Assembly (NCBI GenBank): GCA_040756995.1
Contig: JBFLYK010000072.1
Location: 1 to 30,977, forward strand
Length of the DNA: 30,977 bases
Reading direction: 5' to 3'
Source of the DNA: BP-133 sp040756995
GTDB taxonomy: Bacteria; Actinomycetota; Acidimicrobiia; IMCC26256; BP-133
The translations under genes were made by a program, and so were the position numbers. Below are positions 15,452-23,545 of the stretch, one piece after another (position 1 is the first letter of the stretch; each line of letters opens with the position of its first letter). Below the pieces are notes generated by a model. It did not search any database, was not told the origin of the DNA, and saw only the letters and a program-made list of their open reading frames with translations.

Positions 15452-16686
15452 TGCTCGGCAGGCGGAGCCTCCGGCCCTGAGTAGCGCTCCCGCACGGCGC
15501 AACCGACGCGGTGGGTGAAGCTGCCCCGGCCACCGTCCTTGCAGGGGTCGTCGTCGTCAGTCGGGCTGTCGCTGGGGTCCGGCCGGTCGCGGCTGCTGTC
15601 CTTGGCGCTGTCCTTGCCGCTGCCGTCCTTGGCCTTCTCCTTCTTGGACGTGTCGGCACACTCCCGCTGGTCGGCCCGCTTCGGGCTCCCGTCGGACTTG
15701 CAGGCCGAGGCCTTCTTCGGCGGGTCGCCGTGACCGGGGTCACCGCTGCTCCCGCTGTCGGAGCGGCCGCTGTCGTCGTAGGCGCTGTTGTCGCCGGCGG
15801 CGGACTCGTCCTGGCCGCTGTCGTCCGAGTCGCGCTCCCGGTTGCGATCGCGGTCGCGGTCGCGGTCCCGGTCGCGGTCGTCGGAGGCGCCGCTGTCGGA
15901 GCTGTCGTTGTCGGATGCCCCGTCGTGCTGCATCGGGCGGACGGGCTCGGCGGCGACCACGTTCTGGCGGGTGGTCTTGCCGCCGCTCTTCTGGGCCTTG
16001 GGCTTCTTCTTGCCCTTCTCCTTGCCGCCCTTGCCCTTGCCGCTCTTGCTCGAGCCGCTGTCGCCGGAGTCACCGCTCCCGCTGGAGCTTCCGCCGTCGC
16101 CGGCGCTGCCCGAATCGCCGGGGTCGCAGCTCGGGTCGCTGTTCGGGTCGCAGGTCTGGCCGGCGCTGCCGGTGGTCCCGGAGGATCCGGAACCGCCGCT
16201 GCCGGACGAGCCCGAGCCCGTGCCGCCCGAACCGGCGCTCCCGGATGACCCGGACCCGGTGCCGCCGGACGAGCCCGAACCGGTGCCGCCGGATGAACCC
16301 GAACCGGTGTCGCCGGACGGGTCGGAACCGGTGTCACCGGAGGAACCGGAACCGGCGCCGCCGGACGAGCCGGAATCGGTGCCGCCCGAGGAGCCCCCGC
16401 TGCTGGGCGGAGGGCTGCCCGGCTGCCCGCTGCTCGGCGGCGGGCTGGCCGGCTGGCCGGCGCTGGGGGCGGGCTGGCCCCCCTGGTAGGCGCCCCCGCT
16501 GGGGTGGGTGGCGTTTCCGGAGCTGCAGTTGGGATCGCCGCGGCAGGGGTCGCTGCCGCCTCCGCCCGGTGGGGCGTTCGGCGGCGGGTTCGGTGCGGCG
16601 TAGGCGTCGGTCACGGCCACCGGCCCGACGGCCAGCAGCGCGGCGGTGGCGGATCCGCACAGGATCCGCAGCATGGACGACTTCAT
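15448..16686 (-). CDS. Exported, intrinsically disordered Ser/Gly-rich protein
   Basis: A 412-residue protein with a signal peptide (about 1-30, ending DAYA). The remainder is almost entirely low complexity: a Pro/Gly segment, a long Ser-Gly-Thr repeat tract (about 90-180), a Lys/Gly-rich basic stretch (about 215-240), then an Asp/Ser/Arg segment with an alternating RD run near 270-285. Scattered Cys residues come in pairs (DPCRGDPNC, TCDPNSDPSC), which suggests disulphides outside the cell. No folded domain is apparent. The ATG at 16686 is preferred over one 13 codons upstream because it starts the signal peptide and follows GGGGG at 7 bases. The repetitive DNA also opens long antisense frames, which I do not regard as genes. 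Confidence 0.75.
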   Translation of the reverse strand: MKSSMLRILCGSATAALLAVGPVAVTDAYAAPNPPPNAPPGGGGSDPCRGDPNCSSGNATHPSGGAYQGGQPAPSAGQPASPPPSSGQPGSPPPSSGGSSGGTDSGSSGGAGSGSSGDTGSDPSGDTGSGSSGGTGSGSSGGTGSGSSGSAGSGGTGSGSSGSGGSGSSGTTGSAGQTCDPNSDPSCDPGDSGSAGDGGSSSGSGDSGDSGSSKSGKGKGGKEKGKKKPKAQKSGGKTTRQNVVAAEPVRPMQHDGASDNDSSDSGASDDRDRDRDRDRDRNRERDSDDSGQDESAAGDNSAYDDSGRSDSGSSGDPGHGDPPKKASACKSDGSPKRADQRECADTSKKEKAKDGSGKDSAKDSSRDRPDPSDSPTDDDDPCKDGGRGSFTHRVGCAVRERYSGPEAPPAEQ

Positions 16687-16724
16687 CGTGGCCCCCGATC
16701 CATAGGTTCGGCCAGAGTCGCACA

Positions 16725-16753
16725 AGTTTAGGCTGTTGTTTTTGTATTCGAAA
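16725..16753 (-). promoter_or_regulatory. Possible promoter for the Ser/Gly-rich protein gene
   Basis: In the most AT-rich stretch of the window, the minus strand reads TTTCGA (16753-16748), a 17-base spacer, then TAAACT (16730-16725). This would give a leader of about 35 bases. The -35 match is weak. Confidence 0.35.
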
Positions 16754-16804
16754 GTTACATTCGAGCGTATTGACGGGGACCGCAGAGTTACAGGGCGGTC
16801 GGCC

Positions 16805-16810
16805 TACCCT
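16805..16810 (+). promoter_or_regulatory. -10 box for leaderless Cys-rich gene
   Basis: TACCCT lies 8 bases before the ATG at 16819, with no purine-rich ribosome site. A TTGACG at 16770-16775 is too far upstream to be the matching -35. Confidence 0.45.
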
Positions 16811-16818
16811 TTAGGTCC

Positions 16819-17619
16819 ATGGTCAAGTTCGGGGCCGAGTCCCCGCCGCCGGGTAACCCCGGGCCCGTTCGCGAGTGGGCCACGTTCCCGGACCCCGACG
16901 ACGCCAACCACCGCTGGATGGTGGACGTCACGTGGCTGACTTCACCATGGCGGTGCCTGTTCGGCTGCGGCTGCCAGGGGGTGCTCACCGGCCCCACACC
17001 GGAGATGGAGCAGGGCTGCTGCTCCTACGGCGCCCACTTCAGCGGGGAGGAGGACCGTGACCGGGTCCTGGCCGCGGCGGCGGACCTGCGGGCCGACGAG
17101 TGGCAGCACCAGTCCGCCGGGCTGCGCAAGGGCGTGACCGCCAAGCTGCCCCAGGGCGGCTGGCGGACCCGGCTCGTCGACGGCGCCTGCGTCTTCCTCA
17201 ACCGGCCCGGCTTCCCGGCCGGCGCCGGCTGCGCCCTCCACGTGCTGGCCATGCGCCGCGGCGTCCATCCGATGGCCACCAAGCCGGACGTCTGCTGGCA
17301 GCTGCCGCTGCGCAAGGAGGACAAGGAAGAGAACGACGGCACGGTCACGTCCACGCTGTCGGAGTTCGCCCGGTCGGGCTGGGGCCCGGGCGGTGACGAG
17401 TTCGCCTGGTGGTGCACCGAGGCGCCCGAGGCCTTCACCGGCACCGAGCCCGTCTACCGGAGCCTGGAGGCCGAACTGCGGGGCATGGTGGGCGACGCCC
17501 TCTACGAGTCGATCGCCGGCTATCTCGACCGCCGCCTGGCGGCCGTCTCCGCCTCGGCCACCAACGGTGCGAACGGGGCCGTGCTGGTCCCGCATCCGGC
17601 GGTGCGGAAGCCGCGCTAG
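16819..17619 (+). CDS. Cysteine-cluster protein, possibly DUF3109/YkgJ-like
   Basis: A 266-residue soluble protein with nine cysteines in a suggestive layout: Cys46, Cys50 and Cys52 (in CLFGCGCQG), Cys67 and Cys68 (in GCCSYGAHF), Cys124 (GACVF), Cys138 (GCALH), Cys159 (DVCWQ) and Cys199. A CxxxCxC, CCxYGA, CVF, GCALH, C order is what I expect for the DUF3109/YkgJ type of zinc- or iron-binding cluster proteins, though I cannot confirm the family. No signal peptide or membrane segment. The role is unknown. It is transcribed divergently from the Ser/Gly-rich gene and ends 10 bases before the stop of the convergent SDR gene. Confidence 0.8.
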   Translation: MVKFGAESPPPGNPGPVREWATFPDPDDANHRWMVDVTWLTSPWRCLFGCGCQGVLTGPTPEMEQGCCSYGAHFSGEEDRDRVLAAAADLRADEWQHQSAGLRKGVTAKLPQGGWRTRLVDGACVFLNRPGFPAGAGCALHVLAMRRGVHPMATKPDVCWQLPLRKEDKEENDGTVTSTLSEFARSGWGPGGDEFAWWCTEAPEAFTGTEPVYRSLEAELRGMVGDALYESIAGYLDRRLAAVSASATNGANGAVLVPHPAVRKPR

Positions 17620-17629
17620 CGGACGCCGT

Positions 17630-18403
17630 TCAGGACGGCCAGGTCAGGGCGCCCCCGCCGTCGACGACGATCACCTCGCCCGTCATCCACGACGAGGCGT
17701 CCGAGACCAGGAAGAGGGCGGCGGCAGCCACGTCGTCGGGCGTGCCCAGCCGGGCCATCGGCTGGCGGGCGGCCGTGCCCGCCTCGTCGCTCTCGTAGAG
17801 CGCCCGGGAGAACGAGGTCTTGATGATGCCGGGGGCCAGGGCGTTGACCCGCACGGTCGGAGCCAGCTCGATGGCCAGCTGGCGGGTCATGTGGATGAGC
17901 GCCGCCTTGGAGATGTTGTAGACCCCGATGCCCGGCGTGGGCTTGAGTCCTCCGACCGAGGAGATGTTGAGGATCACGCCGCCCTTGTCGGCCATGGTGG
18001 CGCCCCAGGCGGCCTGGATGTAGCGCAGCGGGCCCTCCTGGTTGGTCTGCCAGGTCTTCGCCACGGCACCGAGATCGGCCGCCACCACCGGGCCGAACCA
18101 GGGGTTGGTGGCGGCGTTGTTGACCAGGATGTCGAGGCCGCCCAGCTCGGCCACGCAGTGGGCGACGCCGCCCTCGACCGCCTCGGGGTCGCCGACCGAC
18201 CCGGCGTAGGCCGTCGCCGTCCCGCCGCCGGCCCGCAGCTGCCGGACGGTCTCGTCGAGCTCCTCCTGCTTGCGGGCGGTCACGCACACGGCGGCGCCCG
18301 CCGCCACCAACGACTCGGCGATCGCCCGGCCGATGCCCCGGGTGGCCCCGGTGACCAGCGCCACCTTGCCGTCGACGCGCAGGATGGTGTTCGGATCAAT
18401 CAT
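17630..18403 (-). CDS. SDR-family oxidoreductase (FabG-like)
   Basis: A 257-residue classical short-chain dehydrogenase/reductase. The Rossmann nucleotide loop is TGATRGIG (18-25), NNAA lies at 95-98, and the catalytic set is Asn121, Ser148 or Ser149, Tyr162 and Lys166 (YNISK). The alpha-helical tail ends VVDGGGALTWPS, the usual FabG-like ending. An Arg at position 44 (TARK), in the place that contacts the 2'-phosphate, favours NADPH, though this is an inference. Substrate unknown; the nearby enoyl-CoA hydratase and acyl-CoA synthetase make an acyl or steroid-like substrate reasonable. The ATG has TAGACT 8 bases upstream, implying a leaderless message. Confidence 0.93.
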   Translation of the reverse strand: MIDPNTILRVDGKVALVTGATRGIGRAIAESLVAAGAAVCVTARKQEELDETVRQLRAGGGTATAYAGSVGDPEAVEGGVAHCVAELGGLDILVNNAATNPWFGPVVAADLGAVAKTWQTNQEGPLRYIQAAWGATMADKGGVILNISSVGGLKPTPGIGVYNISKAALIHMTRQLAIELAPTVRVNALAPGIIKTSFSRALYESDEAGTAARQPMARLGTPDDVAAAALFLVSDASSWMTGEVIVVDGGGALTWPS

Positions 18404-18411
18404 GCGGCGGG

Positions 18412-18417
18412 AGTCTA
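18412..18417 (-). promoter_or_regulatory. -10 box for leaderless SDR gene
   Basis: TAGACT on the minus strand lies 8 bases before the ATG at 18403, matching TANNNT. Confidence 0.5.
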
Positions 18418-18457
18418 GGAAGGCCGGACCGACGGGCCAGTAGCGAAGCCCCGCCGC

Positions 18458-19612
18458 TCAGCGGCACTTCGAGGACGGCGTCCCCGGCCGGGGGTCGTCG
18501 ACCCGGCGGATCCGGTCGTTGTAGGTGTCGGCCACGTACAGCCGCCCGGCGGTGTCGACCGCCACGCCCCGGGGTTCGAACAGGCGGGCGACGGTGGCCG
18601 GGCCGCCGTCGCCTCCGTAGCCCGACCGGCCGCAGCCGGCCACGGTGGAGATGATCCCGCCCGGATCGACCATGCGGACCCGGTGGCTCATGCTCTCGGC
18701 GATGAAGACGTGGCCCCGTCCGTCGACGGCCACGCCCCGGGGGTGGTCGAGCTGGGCCGAGGGCGCCGGACCGCCGTCGCCGGCCGACGCCGCCGTCCCG
18801 TTGCCGGCCAGCGTCGTGATGATCCCGGCGGGGTCGATCCGCCGGACGCGGTGGTTGTTATCGTCGGCCACGTAGAGGTTGCCGGCGGCGTCGCCGGCCA
18901 GGCCCCGGGGGCCGTCGAACTGGGCGGCGGTGGCCGGGCCGCCGTCGCCCGAGAACCCGGGCACTCCCGTTCCGGCCACCGTGACGATCGTCCCGGAGCG
19001 GTCGACCCGCCGGATGCGCTCGTTGGCGGAGTCGGCGATGTAGAGGTCGCCCGACGGCGCCACCCACACGGCCTTCGGGTCCTGGAGCCGGGCGGCCACC
19101 GCCGGCCCGCCGTCGCCCGAGAAGCCGGGGCCGGTGCCGGCCACGGTGGTGATGACGCCCGAGGCCAGGTCGACCCGCCGGATGCGGTGGTTGGCCGAGT
19201 CGGCGATGTAGAGGCCGGCGCCGGGCGGGTCGACGGCCACGCCATGGGGCCAGTGGAGGGTGGCGGCCGTGGCCGGCCCGCCGTCGCCTGAGAAGGCCGC
19301 CTGGCCCGTCCCGGCCAGAGTCGTCACCGCTCCGCCGGGGTCGACCCGGCGGATCCGGTGGTTGAACGTGTCGGCGATGTAGACGCTGCCGTCGGGCCCC
19401 ACGGCCGCCGCCCGGGGCTGGTGGAAGGCGGCCGAGGTGGCCGAACCGCCGTCGCCCGAGAAGCCCCGCACGTTGCTGCCCGCCACCGTCCGGATCACGC
19501 CGCCGGACTGGTTCTGCGTCTGCGCCGTGTCCTTCGACTTGGCGACCGCCCCGGACGACCAGACCACCGGCACGAGCGCCAGCGTGACCGCGGCTATCGC
19601 CCGTCGTCTCAC
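18458..19612 (-). CDS. Secreted NHL-repeat propeller protein
   Basis: A 384-residue exported protein. Signal peptide about 1-24 (RRR start, cleavage after AVA). Six NHL-type blades follow, each about 56 residues, with the recurring pattern GDGGPATAA..L..P.GVAVD..G.LYIADS.NHRIRRVDP.G.ITTVAGTG. The regular repeat and the Tyr-Ile-Ala-Asp core are seen directly. By family knowledge NHL propellers bind proteins, peptides or sugars rather than catalyse, though some lactonases and lyases share the fold. It shares the GDGGPAT-type motif with the NHL half of the protein at 4833-7013. The GTG start at 19612 follows a promoter with 8 bases between -10 box and start codon. Confidence 0.9.
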   Translation of the reverse strand: MRRRAIAAVTLALVPVVWSSGAVAKSKDTAQTQNQSGGVIRTVAGSNVRGFSGDGGSATSAAFHQPRAAAVGPDGSVYIADTFNHRIRRVDPGGAVTTLAGTGQAAFSGDGGPATAATLHWPHGVAVDPPGAGLYIADSANHRIRRVDLASGVITTVAGTGPGFSGDGGPAVAARLQDPKAVWVAPSGDLYIADSANERIRRVDRSGTIVTVAGTGVPGFSGDGGPATAAQFDGPRGLAGDAAGNLYVADDNNHRVRRIDPAGIITTLAGNGTAASAGDGGPAPSAQLDHPRGVAVDGRGHVFIAESMSHRVRMVDPGGIISTVAGCGRSGYGGDGGPATVARLFEPRGVAVDTAGRLYVADTYNDRIRRVDDPRPGTPSSKCR

Positions 19613-19620
19613 GAGAGTCC

Positions 19621-19649
19621 ATTGTTGGAAAAGTCCTCTTATGGGTCAA
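19621..19649 (-). promoter_or_regulatory. Promoter of the NHL-repeat gene (leaderless)
   Basis: Minus strand: -35 TTGACC (19649-19644), a 17-base spacer, -10 AACAAT (19626-19621), then 8 bases to the GTG at 19612. This is the best complete promoter in the window. Confidence 0.6.
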
Positions 19650-19700
19650 GTGGGACGCTTGTCACTTACGGTTCCTTTCCACTCGGGGTCCGGCACCCGG

Positions 19701-19706
19701 CAGAAT
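19701..19706 (+). promoter_or_regulatory. Possible -10 box for the enoyl-CoA hydratase gene
   Basis: CAGAAT lies 6 bases before the ATG at 19713, with four of six matches to TATAAT. No ribosome site is apparent, so a leaderless start is likely. Confidence 0.35.
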
Positions 19707-19712
19707 GACCTC

Positions 19713-20477
19713 ATGCAGACCGACAACCTGATCGTCAAGGACGAGGGGACCATCACCCGGATCACCCTCAACCGGCCCGAGAAGCGCAACGCCCTGTCAC
19801 TCGAGCTGATCTCGGAGATGATCCCCGCCCTGCGGGGGGTCACGACGCCGGTGGTGGTGATCGAGGGGGCGGGGCCGTGCCTGTCGGCGGGCCACGACCT
19901 GTCGGAGATGACCGACCGGCCGCTGTCCTTCTACCAGGAGCTCTTCACCGTCTGCACCGAGCTCATGGAGACGATCCAGGGCATCCCGCAGCCGGTGATC
20001 GCCAAGGTCCACGGCTTCGCCACCGCGGCCGGTTGCCAGCTGGTCGCCGCCTGCGATCTGGCCGTGGCCGCCGAGGGAACGTGGTTCGCCACACCCGGCG
20101 TGAAGATCGGCCTGTTCTGCTCGACACCGATGGTCGAGGTGTCACGGGCCGTCGGCCGCAAGCGGGCCATGGAGATGCTTCTGACCGGCACGCCGATCGA
20201 CACGGCCACGGCCGCCGACTGGGGGCTCATCAACCGGGTTGTCCCCGCCGAGCAGCTCGAGGAGGCGGTGGCCGACCTGGCCGGCAAGATCGCCGCCTCC
20301 AGCCCGCTCGTCCTCGGCCTCGGGAAGCAGGCCTTCTACCGCCAGATCGACCTCGACAAGCGACAGGCCTACGACCTCACCAAGGCCGTCATGACGATGA
20401 ACGCCATGACCGGCGACGCCCGGGAGGGCATCTGCGCCTTCCTCGAGAAGCGCCAGCCGAACTGGAAGAGCGAGTAG
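19713..20477 (+). CDS. Enoyl-CoA hydratase/isomerase family protein, ECHDC3-like
   Basis: A 254-residue crotonase-fold protein of normal length. The oxyanion-hole loops are SAGHDL (58-63) and AAGCQL (105-110). The stretches FATAAGCQLVAACDLAVA, FATPGVKIGLFCSTPM and RKRAMEMLLTG match the ECHDC3 branch of the family rather than classical EchA. The pair of catalytic glutamates of rat-type hydratases is not obvious around GLFCSTPM, so the exact reaction on the acyl-CoA is uncertain. The ATG at 19713 is the start with a normal N-terminus; the much longer open frame upstream is an artefact. It lies 43 bases before the acyl-CoA synthetase gene and is probably co-transcribed with it. Confidence 0.9.
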   Translation: MQTDNLIVKDEGTITRITLNRPEKRNALSLELISEMIPALRGVTTPVVVIEGAGPCLSAGHDLSEMTDRPLSFYQELFTVCTELMETIQGIPQPVIAKVHGFATAAGCQLVAACDLAVAAEGTWFATPGVKIGLFCSTPMVEVSRAVGRKRAMEMLLTGTPIDTATAADWGLINRVVPAEQLEEAVADLAGKIAASSPLVLGLGKQAFYRQIDLDKRQAYDLTKAVMTMNAMTGDAREGICAFLEKRQPNWKSE

Positions 20478-20520
20478 CCGATCCGGGAGCCGTCGGCCGC
20501 CTTTGGTGGAATGGCGGCTG

Positions 20521-22176
20521 ATGGAGAGAAATCTCGCTGACATCTTCGAGATCGTCGTCGACACCGTTCCCGACCGGGAGGCGCTGGTCGTCGGGTTCGG
20601 CGAACGGCGCCTGACCTACGCCGCCCTCGACGAGCGGGCCAACCGGCTGGCCGACCACCTGGCCCGGGCCGGTATCGGGGCCGGCGACCACGTCGCCGCC
20701 TACCTCTACAACGGCTCGGAGTTCATCGAGACCATGCTGGCCGCCTTCAAGCTCCGGGCGGCGGTGGTCAACGTGAACTACCGCTACGTGGCCACGGAGC
20801 TGGCCTACGTCTTACGGGACTCCGACGCCAAGGCCGTCGTGTACGACACCCGCTTCACGCCGACCCTGGCCGAGGTGGAGTCCGACCTGCCGAAGCTCGG
20901 CGCCCGCTTGGCGGTCGGCGACGGCGACACGGTGCCCGGCTCTATTCACTACGAGGAAGCACTGGCGTCCGGCTCGCCCGTCCGACCGCAGATCCGCCGG
21001 ACGGGCGACGACCTCTATCTGCTCTACACGGGCGGCACGACCGGAATGCCGAAGGGCGTCATGTGGCGCCACTCCGACATCCTCGCCGCCGGCCTCGGCG
21101 ACCTTGACGGCGCCAGGACCAGGGATGAACAGGAGGCCCGGGTCCGGGACGGCCGCGTCGACCGGCACCTGCCGGCCTGCCCGTTGATGCACGGCGCCGC
21201 CCAGTGGGTGGCGCTGGCCACGTTCTACGCCGGCGGCACCGTGATCCTCTCCCCCGATCCCCGCCTCGACGCCGGCCGCCTGGCGGAGCTCATCGCCGCC
21301 GAGCGGGCCACGATCGTGACGATCATCGGCGACGCCGTCGGGCGGCCGCTGGCCGACGCGGCGGCGGCCCGGCCGAAACTCGACCTGTCGGCGGTGAGGG
21401 TCATCCTCAACAGCGGTGCCACGGTCTCGCCAGCCGTCAAGGACGACCTGATGGCCCGGATGCCCGGAGCCTTCATCTACGACACCTACGGGTCGTCGGA
21501 GTCGGGCACGTTCGCCAAGTCGACCAGTGGCGCGGGGAAGACGCCGGCCCAGGGCCGGTTCGCGCCCCGGGACGACGCCGTCGTCCTCGACGACGACCTG
21601 CGGCCGGTCAAGCCCGGCTCGGGCGTCGTCGGCCGCCTGGCCCGGAGCGGCCCGGTGGCGCTCGGCTACTACAATGATCCCGAGAAGACGGCGGCCACCT
21701 TCCCGGTGATCGACGGCGTCCGCTACATCGTCACCGGCGACCACGCCACCGTGGAGGCCGACGGAACGGTGCAGGTGCTGGGCCGGGGGTCGGCCTGCAT
21801 CAACACCGGAGGCGAGAAGGTCTATCCCGACGAGGTCGAGGGAGCGCTGAAATCGCACCCCGAGGTGGCCGACGCCATGGTGGTCGGCGTCCCCGACGAG
21901 CGCTTCGGGGAACGGGTCGTAGCCCTCGTCGTCGCACGGGGTGACGACGTCCCGGTCGATCTCGACGAGCACGTCCGCCGGCACGTGGCCGGGTACAAGG
22001 CGCCCCGCCAGGTGTTCCGCGTCGAAGCGGTGGAACGGTTTCCGTCGGGCAAGCCCGACTACGCCTGGGCCCGGGAGCGCGCCTCGGAGCTCGCCGGGCG
22101 GGAGCCGGCACCGGCGGCCGCGCCCGCGCCCCCGCCGTCGAGCCGCGCCAGCACCTCGTCCCACAATCCGGCGTAG
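20521..22176 (+). CDS. Acyl-CoA synthetase (AMP-forming, FadD-like)
   Basis: A 551-residue ANL-superfamily adenylating enzyme that would activate a carboxylic acid to its CoA thioester through an acyl-AMP. The phosphate loop is YTGGTTGMPKG (169-179). The adenine motif YDTYGSSESG, the hinge region TGDHATVEADG and the C-terminal GGEKVYPDEVE are present. The catalytic Lys511 lies in FPSGKPDY. The substrate cannot be read from sequence. It follows the enoyl-CoA hydratase closely, which fits a fatty-acid or related acyl-CoA pathway. The last 30 residues or so are an Ala/Pro/Ser tail not expected in the family, and that DNA also encodes the tail of the convergent ParA-like protein. The ATG at 20521 is preferred over an in-frame GTG six codons upstream. 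Confidence 0.93.
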   Translation: MERNLADIFEIVVDTVPDREALVVGFGERRLTYAALDERANRLADHLARAGIGAGDHVAAYLYNGSEFIETMLAAFKLRAAVVNVNYRYVATELAYVLRDSDAKAVVYDTRFTPTLAEVESDLPKLGARLAVGDGDTVPGSIHYEEALASGSPVRPQIRRTGDDLYLLYTGGTTGMPKGVMWRHSDILAAGLGDLDGARTRDEQEARVRDGRVDRHLPACPLMHGAAQWVALATFYAGGTVILSPDPRLDAGRLAELIAAERATIVTIIGDAVGRPLADAAAARPKLDLSAVRVILNSGATVSPAVKDDLMARMPGAFIYDTYGSSESGTFAKSTSGAGKTPAQGRFAPRDDAVVLDDDLRPVKPGSGVVGRLARSGPVALGYYNDPEKTAATFPVIDGVRYIVTGDHATVEADGTVQVLGRGSACINTGGEKVYPDEVEGALKSHPEVADAMVVGVPDERFGERVVALVVARGDDVPVDLDEHVRRHVAGYKAPRQVFRVEAVERFPSGKPDYAWARERASELAGREPAPAAAPAPPPSSRASTSSHNPA

Positions 22177-22904
22177 GCGGCCACCGCCGGGCTGCGCCGG
22201 TCGAAGGCGGCCACCGGCGCCTGGTGGGCGCCCATCCGCTCCACGGCGGTGGCCGACGGCACTCCTGTTCGGAGAATGTCGGGGTGGGCCAGACACAGGT
22301 CTTCGATGAGCTCCCGGTGCAGCCGCTTGCGCCGGTCGACCATCGAGAAGAAGGGCAGCACGAGCGGCGAACGCACACCCTTCTCTCGTTCGGCGCGCTT
22401 GGCCAGGAAGCTGTTGAGCTGATCGAGCGCCCGCAGCGACAGCGTGGTCGGGATGATCGGCACCAGCAGGGCGTCAGCGGCGTTGAACACGTTCTCCGAC
22501 AAGCGGGAGATGCTCGGCGGGCAGTCGAGAAAGACGTGCTCGTAGCGCTTCGTCAGTGGCCGCACGACCCGGGCCAGACTGCGGCCGGGATCCTTGGCGG
22601 CGTCGAGCACGACGTCGAGGTTCCGGAACGAGAAGTCGGACGGGATGAGATCGAGGCCGGGGAAATCGGTCGGCGTGATGGCGTCGCCCACGTCGACCTT
22701 GCCCCGCACCAACGACTTTCCCCGTTGCCCCACCTTTGGCGCCGCCCGGAAGTAGTAGCTGGCCGCCCCCTGCGGGTCGAGGTCGAAGACCAGCGTCCGG
22801 GCGCCGTTCGCCTGACCGCTGAGCGCCGCCCGGTAGGCGAGGTTGACGACGGTCGCCGTCTTCCCGACGCCGCCCTTCACGTTGTAGGTCGCCAGGACGG
22901 CCAT
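22059..22904 (-). CDS. ParA/MinD-type P-loop ATPase of the Hcp/WXG cluster
   Basis: A 281-residue ATPase. The deviant Walker A KGGVGKT is at 10-16, with a following DLDPQG (41-46) and a Walker B region FLDCPPS near 130, all typical of the ParA/MinD/Soj group. These ATPases position plasmids, chromosomes or protein machines, and relatives also occur in type VII loci (for example EspI-like proteins). No ParB gene or parS-like site is visible, so a partitioning role is doubtful; a role with the secretion-like genes upstream is an inference. The ATG at 22904 puts the Walker A at its usual position near the N-terminus. The last 118 bases overlap the convergent acyl-CoA synthetase gene, with an Ala/Gly tail on both sides. 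Confidence 0.88.
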   Translation of the reverse strand: MAVLATYNVKGGVGKTATVVNLAYRAALSGQANGARTLVFDLDPQGAASYYFRAAPKVGQRGKSLVRGKVDVGDAITPTDFPGLDLIPSDFSFRNLDVVLDAAKDPGRSLARVVRPLTKRYEHVFLDCPPSISRLSENVFNAADALLVPIIPTTLSLRALDQLNSFLAKRAEREKGVRSPLVLPFFSMVDRRKRLHRELIEDLCLAHPDILRTGVPSATAVERMGAHQAPVAAFDRRSPAVAAYAGLWDEVLARLDGGGAGAAAGAGSRPASSEARSRAQA

Positions 22905-22945
22905 CGAGGCCGCATCGTAGGCGACGCCGCTCCACGACGACGGGC

Positions 22946-23545
22946 TCAGACAACCCCGGAAAGGCTCCCGGCCACGTGGGCCGCGGCGTCGGCGACGAGG
23001 TCGCCGGCGTGGAGCGCGGGCGTCGTGGCGACGACCGCCAGCGTGGTGGCGCCACCCGCTGCGTCGCGCAGGGGAATCCACAGTTGGGTGCTGTCGAACA
23101 CGACGGCCGGTTCACCTGGCTCGTCGGCCCTGACGAGGAAGCGGGCTCGGACCGCGGGGCCGATCGGGAGGCGCACTTCATCGACGCGGCGGGGGCCGAC
23201 GTCGGTGTCGTGGGAGGCGGCGAGGGTCTTCTTGATGGCTTCGATCTCGCTCGCGACGTCGCCGGTCCCTTCCAGTTGGACCTCGACGACCACGAGAGTG
23301 GCGACCACCGGCCCGGACGGCTCAGGTTCCCAGAGCACGGCGCAGAACAGCGCTCCCTTTTCGTCGGCGTCGGCTCCGAAGCGGACCAGCGCCTGCACGA
23401 TCTCCGCCTGATGTTTGGCGATCTCCGGAACTGAGGAGGCCCGTTCGGCGACGTCACGGACGGCCGATGCCTCCCGGGTCACTGGATCGGCGTCGAGTGC
23501 GTACCAGCCCGGCGGAGGGCTGAGCGTGAGGCCGCTCAGGTCCAT
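22946..23545 (-). CDS. Paralogue B of a tandem pair in the Hcp/WXG cluster
   Basis: A 199-residue soluble protein, clearly paralogous to its upstream neighbour. Both open with a Pro-Gly-Trp turn (PPGW here, PVGW there) followed by LD..P.TR and RDVAER or RIMAER. Both end with a strand-rich segment before a final amphipathic helix (AAHVAGSL here). I do not recognise the family by exact motif. The overall order, an early P.GW, a middle helix and late paired strands with a short end helix, recalls PsbP/LpqN/DUF1795-like folds. Its start overlaps the stop of paralogue A by 10 bases, and ParA follows 41 bases later. Confidence 0.8.
   Translation of the reverse strand: MDLSGLTLSPPPGWYALDADPVTREASAVRDVAERASSVPEIAKHQAEIVQALVRFGADADEKGALFCAVLWEPEPSGPVVATLVVVEVQLEGTGDVASEIEAIKKTLAASHDTDVGPRRVDEVRLPIGPAVRARFLVRADEPGEPAVVFDSTQLWIPLRDAAGGATTLAVVATTPALHAGDLVADAAAHVAGSLSGVV

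Noticed and set aside
15511..16814. Several long plus-strand frames (Val/Gly/Ala-rich, Pro/Glu-rich and Arg-rich) over the Ser/Gly gene
   Set aside because: Low-complexity DNA opens all frames. Only the minus-strand frame has a signal peptide, a ribosome site and coupling to a downstream gene.
22059..22904. Chromosome or plasmid partition locus
   Set aside because: No ParB-like gene and no parS-like repeats were seen near the ParA-type gene.
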